From assembly GCF_030272615.1 (NCBI RefSeq), contig NC_081415.1, positions 369,773,667 through 369,837,666 of the forward strand: a DNA stretch of 64,000 nucleotides. Direction: 5' to 3'. Positions 47,037 to 57,002 of this stretch are shown in pieces (within the stretch, counting starts at the first letter, position 1; each line of letters begins with the position of its first letter). The notes beneath the pieces were generated by a model that saw only the letters and a list, made by a program, of their open reading frames with translations, was not told the origin of the DNA and ran no database searches. This stretch comes from Cryptomeria japonica (taxonomy: Eukaryota > Streptophyta > Pinopsida > Cupressales > Cupressaceae). The translations under genes and the position numbers were made by a program.

Positions 47037-48536
47037 TGATCACAAATGGTCAATGCTTGCGGAGTCATACTTTAACATTTGCGCATTGCCTTATTTTAGG
47101 GTTTTTGCGTCGCATTAACATTTCTTCTATGTTGCGCACTTGATCTTTATCATTTGTGAGCATCAAGTCCTTCTTCTGCATTCTTCATTTGTCTCGCTTT
47201 CGAATTTGGTCTTGTCAATAACAATCTTCAGTCATGATTTTGGTCGATCTTATCCTGTCGCATCAATGTGCGTGTTCATTTGTCATCATTTTGGACATCA
47301 TCAATCCTAATTAGGGTTTTGTCCTCTTATCAATCTTATCATCTTGTGATCGATTTGTCATCGATCGTTGTCCTCTTTTCAATCTTGTCATCTTGTGATC
47401 GATTCGTCATCGATCCTTGTCCTCTAGTCAATCTTGTCATTTTGCGATCAATTTGTCATCAATCTTGTCGTCTTGCGATCGATTTGTCATCGATCGTTGT
47501 CATTTTCAATCTTGACATCAATTTGTCATTTTGCGATCGATTTGTCATCGATCATTGTCATTTTCAATCTTGCGATAGATTTGTCATTGATCGTCGTCCT
47601 TCTCAATCATGTCAATTTGGATCAATTAGTCATTGTTCCTCGTTAATTGGTGCATTTATCAATCAAATCATTTATCAATTCAAAATCATGATCGAATCGA
47701 CATCAAATCAATCTTACATCAAGACCTAATTGTCATCCTTGCATTTCTAATTTATCTTCTAGGGTTTCATGATTTATTCATTTAACCTTGTTTGTCATTT
47801 TCTCTCCATTTTCTCTTTAGGATAAATGATTTATTTATTTATCCTAAGTCTTCTTGTCACAATTAAATATTTATTTAATTGGCTAATTAATTCCTCCTCT
47901 TTTTGTAAATTAATTAATGAATGAAAAATTATTAATTAATTTACCTAATTTGCATCAATTTCCTAATTTCCAAGTCATTATTTCTAACTTAATTTTCTAA
48001 TTTCTCCTAAATTCCTAAATGTCTATTTCTATTTCAAATTCTTGTCATAATCCTTGCATAGCAATTTGTCATAAATTGTCATAAATTGTCATAAATCCTT
48101 GCATAGCAATTTGTCATACAGTTGTCATAATTTTGCTATTCTTGATTTGAATTTCCATTTGAATCACTTTCATGCTAATCTGATCTTTTCTCCAATTTGT
48201 CTATAAATTGGATGAATTTCTTCAATCAAAGGGTCGAATCAATCACGCTTCTCTTACCCTTATGCTGTCATCTCATCTTGTCAATCTTGCTTTCACATTA
48301 GGCTTATGCACTTGAAGGTGAGATCCACAGAAAAAAGCAATTTGAAGGAGAAAGAAGGACAATGGAGCCACATGAAGGAGACATATGCATTTGGTTTGCT
48401 TAGATTTCATATTGAATGTCTTTTTTTCATGTTTTCATTGAATGTTTTTAGGATTGTTATCACTGCATTTTAGTTTTCGTGATTGAACTAGTCCAATTTG
48501 CTATTGCTTTGATGATTTCCACATTTCCTATCTACA
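47037..48536 (+). repeat. 3' LTR of the nested element
   Basis: Pairs with 39260-40707 from ATGGTCAATGCTTGCGGAGT to the end CCTATCTACA. It is about 50 bp longer because of one extra unit in the ATCGAT tandem block. Its start (TGATCACA) differs from the 5' LTR start. Confidence 0.85.
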
Positions 48537-48541
48537 ATTAC
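48537..48541. repeat. target-site duplication ATTAC, right copy
   Basis: Matches 39255-39259. Confidence 0.75.
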
Positions 48542-48698
48542 CATTTTTGAAGAACTTCAAAGATTCAACTTTTTCTCTACTCATTTTGGTTTCTTGAATA
48601 AGAAAAATATCAGGATTGCTATCTCTTATCATATTCCTAATAATATCATGTTTATGGGGATTGTTTAGACCCCTTATGTTCCAAGAAATTATCTTCAT
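48542..48698 (-). pseudogene. LINE ORF2 start: endonuclease N-terminus
   Basis: Minus-strand ATG at 48698, reading MKIISWNIRGLNNPHKHDII, then IFLIQETKMS and FFKNGN at the insertion point. SWNIRGLN and QETKM are hallmark endonuclease motifs of L1-clade elements. The start lies two bases after the ORF1 stop (48701), so ORF2 translation probably relies on reinitiation or readthrough. The rest of the domain is at 39259 and below. Confidence 0.9.
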
Positions 48699-48700
48699 AG

Positions 48701-50459
48701 TTACTTACCAATTCCCAGCTCCTTGAGAGTTTTTTGAGTTCCATCTGCTATGTTCTTGCTGGCCTCCATATCTCTAACTTTGTGGTTAGAGGGTTGTCCT
48801 GGGGAAGAGAAGATGTATCCCACATCAACTTGAGCTATTTTGCTAGATTTCCTAATCAGGGATGTCGAGGGTGTTGTTGCTTTCTTACTCCTGTGTTTAG
48901 GCTGCTTCCATTTCTTTTCTGACATAGGAGCCACTTTCGGATTGATGAGGATTTTGGAAATTTCATCTTCATTACCCCATTTAGGAGTTCTGGACTCAGT
49001 TGAAATAATGTTTGCTATTCTTGAGTTCTAATCTGAATCTGAAAGACTCAATCCCAAAATTGCACACTTTTGGGCTTCTTGAATTTCAAAACTAGGTATG
49101 GCTTTAGAAGAGTCTGTCCTTTCAGCTTGTGGATCTGGGATCTCACCTTCCTCAGGTTGATAGTCTCTAGCTTCCACTGCCTTGTTTTCATATGTGTCAT
49201 CAACCACTTCATCTTTCACTTTTGGAGGATCATTCTGATCATTCAAATCCTTTTTCTGAGGTGTTTTTATGGGACTAGCTTTGGTTGTTTCATTTCTATC
49301 TACTTCCTATACTGTGGGACTGAAGATAGAGTTTGAGGCTTCCTTCTGTTCCCCCAAAGGAGAAAAGCGATTGGAATTTTCTTCCTTATTTTTTGTGTTT
49401 TTAACTTGCCACACCCATTTCTCTGGCATATTCTGGTTTTCAATCTAAGGTTTTAACTGATTAGGCTCCACCTTTTTCTTTTTTGGGCAAGATTTTGCCC
49501 AATGACCTACCTTTTTACAGTGGAAACATGCAAAAGGAATAGTTTCATATTCTATATGTTGCTTCCAGGTTCCCAGTTTTGAAACTAGATCAATCTATTC
49601 CGGCATATCTACCTCAGGGGCTACTCCAACATAGAACCATGCATGGGTTAATCTTCTTTTTGAAGCAGTGACTGGGTCTATAGAGAGCAGCTCACCAAAA
49701 GAACTTGCTATTCCAGAGAAGATGCTTTCTGCCCAATACTCAAGAGGCAATCCTGGGAGTTTTATCCAAACTAGATCCTGCACCAGAAGAGAATCATTCA
49801 TATTTAATTTCGGATGCCATTTTCTTAGAACCAGAGTTGTCTTTCCCACCATCCAGGGACTCCCGCACAAGATCTTAACCTTATCTTCTTCGCATGAAAA
49901 AGAGAAAGATAGAAGACCTTTGGGTAGTGTCGAGACTTCAATGTTTCCTTTAACGGCCCATTTTCGATTAACAAAGGCCCTAACAACTTCAATTTTTGGG
50001 CACGGAGCCATAAATTTCCCTACCAAGGAGTTCGACATACTGTTGATATTATGGTCCAGAACCTGGTCAGGGATGGAGATAGCAAACTTACCACCAGAAG
50101 GGTCAGAAATGTTCTTAACAGGAGGAAGGGAGGATTTACCAATTGGTCTAGATCCAAAAAGGGAAGACCATTTTTTCCCCTCCCTCCCATTATCTATGAG
50201 GTCAACCATTATCTATGAGGTCAACTAGTGGCATGGGCCCCCCATTGGACCCTTCCCCTAGATGCCCAGAAGAATCCGCTGTCACGGCAAACAGAGTACC
50301 ATCAGACTGTGAGTCAGCAACAGGAACTAGGAAGTCTAGGGGCTTGTCCTTATTGTCAATAGGACCAGCACCATTGATCTGGCCACTCTCACCATTGGAA
50401 CCAGGGTTCCTGCCTTGCTGGAAATTTGAAATTTGAGCTCCCGCTCTCACTCCTCCCAT
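48701..50459 (-). pseudogene. LINE ORF1, DUF4283-like with zinc knuckle
   Basis: Starts at ATG 50459 (MGGVRAGAQISNFQQGRN). The central domain (GKFMAPCPKIEVVRAFVN, GSPWMVGKTTLVLRKWHP, DLVWIKLPGLPLEYW) has the layout of the DUF4283 nucleic-acid-binding family found in plant LINE ORF1 proteins. A perfect CCHC knuckle CFHCKKVGHWAKSC follows (about 49480-49530). The C-terminal part is acidic then Lys-rich. A 19-bp tandem duplication near 50188-50226 shifts the frame early on, and four stops follow later (after DMPE, QLKP, SPTV and LSDSD). The protein would bind LINE RNA. Confidence 0.85.
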
Positions 50460-50506
50460 GTTGTGATCCGATCAAATTGCTCAGACTATGATTTATTGTT
50501 ATGAAT

Positions 50507-50882
50507 AAAATTGTATGGTTTGAACCAAGGATGTAGGCTCTACAGGAAAGAAGCCCCACCATTTCTCTAAGGTTCTCCCCATGGACAAACATGCTCCATT
50601 GTCAACACGGTAGAGATGAACCTGTGAGGTTTGAACCTAGGTTGTAGGCACTACAGGCAAGAAGCCCCACCATTTCACCAAAGGGTCATCCCCTAAAATT
50701 GTATGGTTTGAACCAAGGATGTAGGCTCTACAGGCAAGAAGCCCCACCATTTCTCCAAGGTTCTCCCCATGGAAAAACATACTCCATTGTCAACATGGTA
50801 GAGACAAACCCATGGGGTTTGAACCTAGGTTGTAGGCACTACAGGCAAGAAGCCCCACCATTTCACCAAAGGGTCATCCCCC
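50507..50882 (-). repeat. two 188-bp tRNA-like monomers at the LINE 5' end
   Basis: Two tandem copies (50507-50694 and 50695-50882). Each contains two related halves with TGGTGGGGCTTCTTGCCTG and, on the minus strand, a pol III B-box-like GGTTCAAACC (plus-strand positions 50517-50526, 50628-50638, 50705-50714, 50814-50825). The unit start GGGGATGACCCTTTGGTGAA resembles a tRNA 5' end with an A box. The array ends exactly at the LINE target-site duplication, so it is the LINE 5' end or a SINE joined to it. Confidence 0.7.
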
Positions 50883-50899
50883 AGCACTTGGATATTGTT
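50881..50899. repeat. LINE target-site duplication, right copy
   Basis: Identical to 33109-33127. Confidence 0.8.
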
Positions 50900-51762
50900 A
50901 TATGTCGATTAAAGTATAATATATGTAATAAAACCATAAAGTCTTACAAAAAATCCATCATAGACCATCTATGTCGATTAAAGTACAATTCATTTGTAAC
51001 AGGGGCACACTCACAATGTGAAGTTGCAAAACCCTGTGGGAAGCATCAAAATAGAAATTTACTAATCTGACTCATAATACTGTCAAAAGCATAAAAGATG
51101 CTACTGCTAGAGAACACCATGCTCCATTGTAGAGAGAATATTAGGTGCATATGATGTCAACATCTGAAAATGAAAGAATGTTATTCAATTGCCAAAATCT
51201 AACTGACTTTATTTTATAAACCATTAATGAATAAAATTAGAGAAGGTTACCTGAGTGAAAGTTCGATGACCATCTTGACTAGTCAATGTCAAATGTTTGA
51301 TTCAATAGATCATTTGTCATGACAATTTGATCCACTGCAGATGTGTCCTAGCCACATGCATTTGAATCATCTTCATGATAATAAACACAACAAGACCCAC
51401 AATTTAATCTCATTAATGCACAAAGGAATATATATCATCACCAAGAGAGGGCCTTGTCAATGACGAATGAGCTAGCATGAACCTATATTTTTAAGAATTG
51501 TTAGTCTACACATAAATTGCATGGATGAACATAAGTGGTGTTGCAAAAATACGTCCCTTCCAATTATATCAAGTGTACTCGCTATGTGTATGCAAAAACC
51601 ATGTTGCCCAAAAAAAACGTTCATCAATAGACCTGCATTTTGAACACATCCTTAATATACATGTAACAAACTTGAACATTAAGGTTTAATGATCATTGTT
51701 TGAAATGAAATGCATGATAAAAAAAAATAAGGCACCATTAAAGACCTACTGCTCAAGTGTAC
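50900..51762 (-). other. 3' flank of transposase-like gene, possible small exons
   Basis: On the minus strand, splice-like signals are visible: a CAG/GTACAC donor at 51765-51761, an ACTCAG/GTAACC donor near 51250 and a TTTTCAG acceptor near 51170. I could not chain them in one clean frame, so no exon is called. Otherwise AT-rich with nothing recognised. Confidence 0.3.
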
Positions 51763-53606
51763 CTGAAGAGTCATCTCTTTTTTAAGAGTATCCAGTATTG
51801 CTTCATGATCAGCAGTAATCACTATCCATAGCTCTTTGGTTTTCAGTTTTGCTAGATGCTTCAACAACTTGACATTTGTAGCTATAATAAGGTGTGAATA
51901 CATTATAATGGTTTTGTGTCTCTCATAGTCTTCAAAAGCAGGTATGCCATTCTTTCTAATCATGTATGTTTGCAACCAAGTTCCCACAACAACAACTGAA
52001 CCTGTAGGATATGTGAACCCATCATCATCTGTCACTGGTTGTGTTAGATTTTGTTTTCCCTGTACACATCGTGCCAACCAATATTTTGATCTCTCTTCAT
52101 TCCCTTGCGGTGCAATAACTGCAAAAACATGTCCTGGATGTACAAGATCTAATAGATGATCATACTCAAGTGAACTTTCCATGTCATCATTTGACAAGGA
52201 TATTGTTTGAGATAAAGGAGTTAGATAGTGGGGAACCCATGTATGAACCCACTCACTTGACTCGCACTGATCCAAATCACACTGAAGACAACTCTGACAA
52301 AAACAAGCGAACACTCGTGTCCAAATGGTCCATGTACTTTCATCTGAGCTGAGAAATGAATGCATCTTTGAAGAATCTTTAATTGTTTGACAATCCAATC
52401 TATCTCCCATTGCTCCCTCCTCAACCAACCAAAAGAATCTGCTCACTGCTAAATCAAGAGTACCTCCATGTGACAATGCTGAACTACACCAATCAACAAT
52501 AGAATGTGCATCAGAGAAATTTGCACCTGAAATCCTCAATTGCTCCTTAACTACAGCTCTCTTCAAACATGCACCTGCTCCATCATGCTCTCCCTTCCCA
52601 TGCCCTGCCTCAAAAAAACACCAAATATGAGGTATACGCCTCTCCACATGCATTCTACTCAACCAATAAAATATATGGGCATTCTTGAATTGACCCGTAT
52701 AGTTATCTGACCATATTATATGTCAGTCAATTGCAATATCTTTCTCATGCAAGAACTCAAAAAAATTCTCAAAAGAATGTTGCACATACTCAGAGGAGTG
52801 TGATCTATCATCACTCATATAAAAATGATACTCCTTGATTATCTTCCTATCCTCTTCTGTACTATCAGGAGCATGTCTATATGTAATGTGAACAAAAATA
52901 GCAATCTGGACTGAATTGTAGTACTGAAACTGTACCTCATTTTGTGGTTGCAATGTATAGTTCTCTATAAAATCAACCACTGATACAATAGTGCCAATCA
53001 AGAAAGAGTTCTTACACATCCTGAACTGTTGATCCAACCATTGAGACCTATGGGTGTGCCTTGCATACTTGTAGAAAAGATTTTCCTTAAAATCCAAAAT
53101 AAAATCAGCAATATTCACTTCTCTTGAGACTAATTCGCATCTAGAACCTTCACCTCCACTCTTCAAATTATATTTCACTATCTCATATCTTTTTTTCTCA
53201 ACATAATTATTTCCAAACTTGTGTTCGTTGCCCTCATGAAAACATGAAACAAACTTTGACAACCCACCGCATTCTGAGCATTTCTCATTCAAACAATCAT
53301 TTCTATAGAAATAGCAGCCATCATCTCTAGGGCATAAAAATAGATCTTGCAAGTCTCTTGATGATCTCAGAAATAGCATTGCACCACACTTCTGCAACAT
53401 CTCATTAGTATGCATCGTAGAATGAATATGACATAAAAGTTCATGGTACATTGAAAACGCCACATGGTAATTGCAACAACAGGTATTGTGAATCTTAAGA
53501 GAACACAATAAAATGGTTTCAAAGATTCAAAGGCCCTTTGTGATATTTCAAAAGTTGGATGTAATCCACAAAAAAATTTGTACAACATTGTTTTGCTTGA
53601 TTCCAA
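51763..53606 (-). pseudogene. transposase-like protein of an unnamed family
   Basis: One minus-strand frame from 53508 to 51763, broken by a single TGA (52725-52723). A frameshift near 53495 links it to an upstream piece from 53606 (MESSKTMLYKFFCG, QRAFESLKPFY), which runs into the assembly gap. In order: a Cys-rich region (CLNEKCSECGG), VVDFIENYTLQPQNEVQFQY (about 52975), SDDRSHSSEYVQ, WSDNYTGQFKNAHIF (Asp at 52707) and FFEAGHGKGEHDGAGACLKR (about 52600). The C-terminal domain has YWLARCVQGKQ and YPTGSVVVVGTW. The D-FxEN, SDxxxxQFKN and HGK-xxxDGxGxxxKR series resembles uncharacterised animal proteins I recall with a DDE-type core; that link is from memory. It could be a transposase or a domesticated relative. 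Confidence 0.6.
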
Positions 53607-53642
53607 GAAATGTTTGTGATGCGGTGTGTGGTCTCAGTTGCC

Positions 53643-54142
53643 NNNNNNNNNNNNNNNNNNNNNNNNNNNNNNNNNNNNNNNNNNNNNNNNNNNNNNNNNN
53701 NNNNNNNNNNNNNNNNNNNNNNNNNNNNNNNNNNNNNNNNNNNNNNNNNNNNNNNNNNNNNNNNNNNNNNNNNNNNNNNNNNNNNNNNNNNNNNNNNNNN
53801 NNNNNNNNNNNNNNNNNNNNNNNNNNNNNNNNNNNNNNNNNNNNNNNNNNNNNNNNNNNNNNNNNNNNNNNNNNNNNNNNNNNNNNNNNNNNNNNNNNNN
53901 NNNNNNNNNNNNNNNNNNNNNNNNNNNNNNNNNNNNNNNNNNNNNNNNNNNNNNNNNNNNNNNNNNNNNNNNNNNNNNNNNNNNNNNNNNNNNNNNNNNN
54001 NNNNNNNNNNNNNNNNNNNNNNNNNNNNNNNNNNNNNNNNNNNNNNNNNNNNNNNNNNNNNNNNNNNNNNNNNNNNNNNNNNNNNNNNNNNNNNNNNNNN
54101 NNNNNNNNNNNNNNNNNNNNNNNNNNNNNNNNNNNNNNNNNN
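53643..54142. other. assembly gap, 500 N
   Basis: Exactly 500 undetermined bases, a conventional placeholder length, so the true distance is unknown. It removes the N-terminus of the transposase-like gene and the inner end of the LTR at 54143-54755. Confidence 0.99.
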
Positions 54143-54755
54143 ATGGATAACAATAATAACGATATTGAAAGGCTAAATGAATTCAACCACAAAACCCTAG
54201 CCTAACAACAACAAAGATCCACCATAACATATGAAGATTACCTAAGACAATGCAAATCAAATGAAATCACAAAGATTATACCATCACATGTCCAATAGGG
54301 TTTGGATCTCCATTCTTCCTATCTCCATTGATCTTGCTTGATATAATTGCTCTCAGATTTTATGTGCACAAGAGCTCAACAAAGAATGAAATGTGGTTGT
54401 AAGTAGGATCACATATGCCAAGTAGTCAAATTGATCAAGTAGTTAGGTAGTTAGGGTTTGATAATGAAGGGAGCATCTCCTTATATAGAAGACACTATAT
54501 GAAATGGAGGGATAAGATTGAGAGGTGTAAAAGGAGGTCGGCTATGATTAGAGGGTAGGTAAAAGAAATAACAAAATAATGAAAGGGGTAGGTAGTGTAT
54601 GAATTAAGAGATGAATGATATGTGTCATGGGTAGAAAAGGTTAATGAATTAATTAAATAAATAAAGATTTATTTAATTAATAGAAGAATTAAGCTTAGAC
54701 AATTAAATAAATAAAATATTTATTTAATTAGACTGGACAATTTTGGGTGTCTACA
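54143..54755 (-). mobile_element. LTR fragment, minus orientation
   Basis: Read on the minus strand it begins TGTAGACACCCAAAATTGTC, the same start style as the LTR at 39260 (TGTAGACGTCTAAAA). A TATATAAGG box lies near 54482-54490. The other end is in the gap. An ORF touching the gap (MDNNNNDIERLNEFNHKTL) is probably not a gene. Confidence 0.6.
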
Positions 54756-54771
54756 GATATAACTGATCAAG

Positions 54772-56155
54772 GATGTTTACTGTCTTAATATTATTATTTT
54801 GTCATTGATGTCAAGAAATTGATTTTCTAATTTAGTATGATGTTTCCATATCTTAAGAATTATGATTTGATGAGTATAAAGATGTCGATAAAAGACACAG
54901 ACAAAATGTGATGAATAAGGGGAGGAATAAGTTATTCAATGTGCAACTATTACCGAGTTAGACAATGATGAGATCATGATGTTTAGATTGTTTTGATATC
55001 CTACATATGTTGTTGATTGTAAGGTTAATACTATACTATGCTATCGAGCAAAGAACCTAGTCGGTAAACCCTAAGGAACCGAGTCGGTAAACCCTAAGGT
55101 TATTGCTATCGGTTAATGAAGGCAGAATGTCTACCGAGTGAAGTTTAGTATTTACTGAGTTGCAACCGAGTAGTAACAAAATGCATTGAATGAATAAAAG
55201 CATTATTTAATGAAGGAAGCTGATGAGCTGGTTATGATTAAATGATTGGTATGCCATGCATGAAGTTTGTTAAAGAATCTATGGCAAAGGAAAATTGGCA
55301 GGAAGATCTACAACTCAGATTGAACTGCAATACCCTAGCACAAGTTCTAAGAAATGTATGAAAGTTCTAAGGTGGGGTAAAACATTTTCAGATCGGAAGA
55401 TACATTGAACCTAGTCAAGTTTGAAGATCTGATGGCTATGATTGATCATGGGAAATGTGATCAAGGAGATTAAGCAGTTGGAAAATTGTTTATAAATAAG
55501 GAATTGTTGATAAACAATGTATGTAGGCAAGTGTATGCACAGGGATGCTACATAGTGATTACCGAGCACTGAAGCTTGAAGACCTGTTTGAATAACAATG
55601 TATAAAGCCCAGTAGATGGACAAGATAAGTCCTATTGTATTGAGCAAATAAGAATCTGCTTTAGCATTTTAGATGTGAAGTTGTAGATAGATTTTTATTA
55701 CTGTTATTTTTTGAAGTGACAGAAAATCTCTTAACCGAGTGCACTTAACAGTCTTATTTGTAAAACCCTCTAGCAAGGTGACATTCTGATTGAGTGTTTG
55801 AAATCCTTTAACAAGGTCACTTCTAACAAGGTGAAGATCCTAACAGATCTGAGGGAAATCCCTTAACCGGGTCACATCTAGCAATGTGTTTGTAATCTTT
55901 AACAGGATTTGCTTTTAACCGAGCATACTCTAGAAGAGTATATTTCTTAGTGGGTCTGAAATCCCACAGTGGTTTTTCCCTATTTGGGTTTCCATGTTAA
56001 ATCTGGTGTTATGAGTTTTATGATGTTTATATGCTTTTGAGTTTGCATGTTTAGCAGTTTTGGTTATATTACTGAAGTATATGTTACCGAGGTTGAATCT
56101 GTTGTTTTTATGGAAGATTAAGGTTGTATGATTCACCCCCCCCATCTCATCTTAT
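54772..56155 (+). mobile_element. Copia-like LTR, probably solo
   Basis: Starts near TGTTTACTGTC with TTTTGTCATTGATGTCAA, shared with the LTR at 61725. It contains CTTAACCGAGTGCACTTAAC and AAATCCCTTAACCGGGTCAC repeats, CATACTCTAGAAGAG, CCACAGTGGTTTTTCCC, and GATTCACCCCCCCCATCTC near its end, all as in the other Copia LTRs here. No PBS or gag follows. Confidence 0.55.
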
Positions 56156-57000
56156 TAGCTTGGCATATGTACTTAACTTTAAGTATCATAACTATTAGTT
56201 TCAAACAGTTTCTTCACTTGGATGAAAGTAAATGTAATTTGATTATGTAAGAACTATGAACCTGGGGGCTATTTAAGCTGAAAAGCTTATCTTTGTAGGG
56301 GTTCTAAAAACTGTGATTTTTAGGAGCAGTAGACAATATTTTGATTTCTCAAATGAATTGTTTGGAAAATACAATGACTGATTATCAATGAAATATCATG
56401 TTATGCAATCTTTGAATCTGTGTGTTCTGAGATTCGTAATCTTCTTGAAAAAGTTGTTATGGGCATGATATAATTTTGTGATTAGTTATCTCTGAATTTT
56501 TCCCATAGTTCATGGTTATTATTAGTTGTTGGATGAATCACGTTGTATTGATTTTCTTGATCCCCCTTGCCCTATGAGGCATGAGAGAGTATCAGTTAGC
56601 CATCAATATTTGTTGAGCCTCTGTTTTGTTTTGAATTTATATAGCGAGTATGTTTGTAAATCAGAGTCTGTGAGCTCTCTTTGAATATTCTTTTAGAAAA
56701 TTTCCTATGTTTATAGTTTTGAAGGCATTTATTTGTGTTGATGAATGAATGTTGAAGCCTTTCAATGCTTTCTGGTAAAAAGTATTAGCATATCATTTGT
56801 ATAATAAATTCATTGCAAATCATTTGAGGAGCTGCCCTCTAATGCAGAGGTTGAATTTTTATTAATTCATCCAACTGTTGGTAGTTTGTTTCCTTTTAAA
56901 AGGGTGAAACAGAGTCATATTTTTCTTAAAGAAGATAATTGTTAAGGTTTCAAGAAAGGGACAAATATGTTTACCAACAACCAACATTTACTAATGCAAT
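56156..57000. other. no gene recognised
   Basis: T-rich sequence with short open frames. It separates the Copia-like LTR from the end of the Gypsy protease. No RT remains were seen here although they would be expected downstream of that protease. Confidence 0.4.
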
Positions 57001-57002
57001 AT

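Larger units (their letters stand above)
39260..48536 (+). mobile_element. non-autonomous LTR element inside the LINE
   Basis: 9.3-kb element with LTRs of about 1.45 and 1.50 kb, TSD ATTAC, a PBS, a 2-kb leader and one long gag-like frame (42723-45656). No RT, integrase or RNase H is visible. The left LTR begins TGTAGACGTCTAAAA but the right LTR differs in its first 15 bases, so one start has been altered. It inserted into the LINE endonuclease domain. By PBS it is linked to the element at 17996-25772, although the proteins differ. Confidence 0.85.
33112..50882 (-). mobile_element. L1-clade LINE with third ORF, interrupted by an LTR element
   Basis: Minus-strand order: 5' tRNA-like monomers (50882-50507), ORF1 (50459-48701), ORF2 (from 48698, interrupted, to 35226), a third ORF (35263-33338) and a 3' tail ending TTTTTCAATCAATCAG with no long poly(A). 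A matching 17-19-bp duplication flanks the whole. Removing the nested LTR element leaves about 8.5 kb. Endonuclease, RT, a Cys/His domain and plant-type RNase H are all present, so this is a full-length but mutated copy, not the usual 5'-truncated one. Confidence 0.85.

Noticed and set aside
50507-50882. Cluster of four tRNA genes
   Set aside because: Only box-like motifs are conserved; halves do not fold as tRNAs and the array sits at the LINE end.
53513-54205. Open frames running through the N gap
   Set aside because: They are open only because undetermined bases cannot contain stops.
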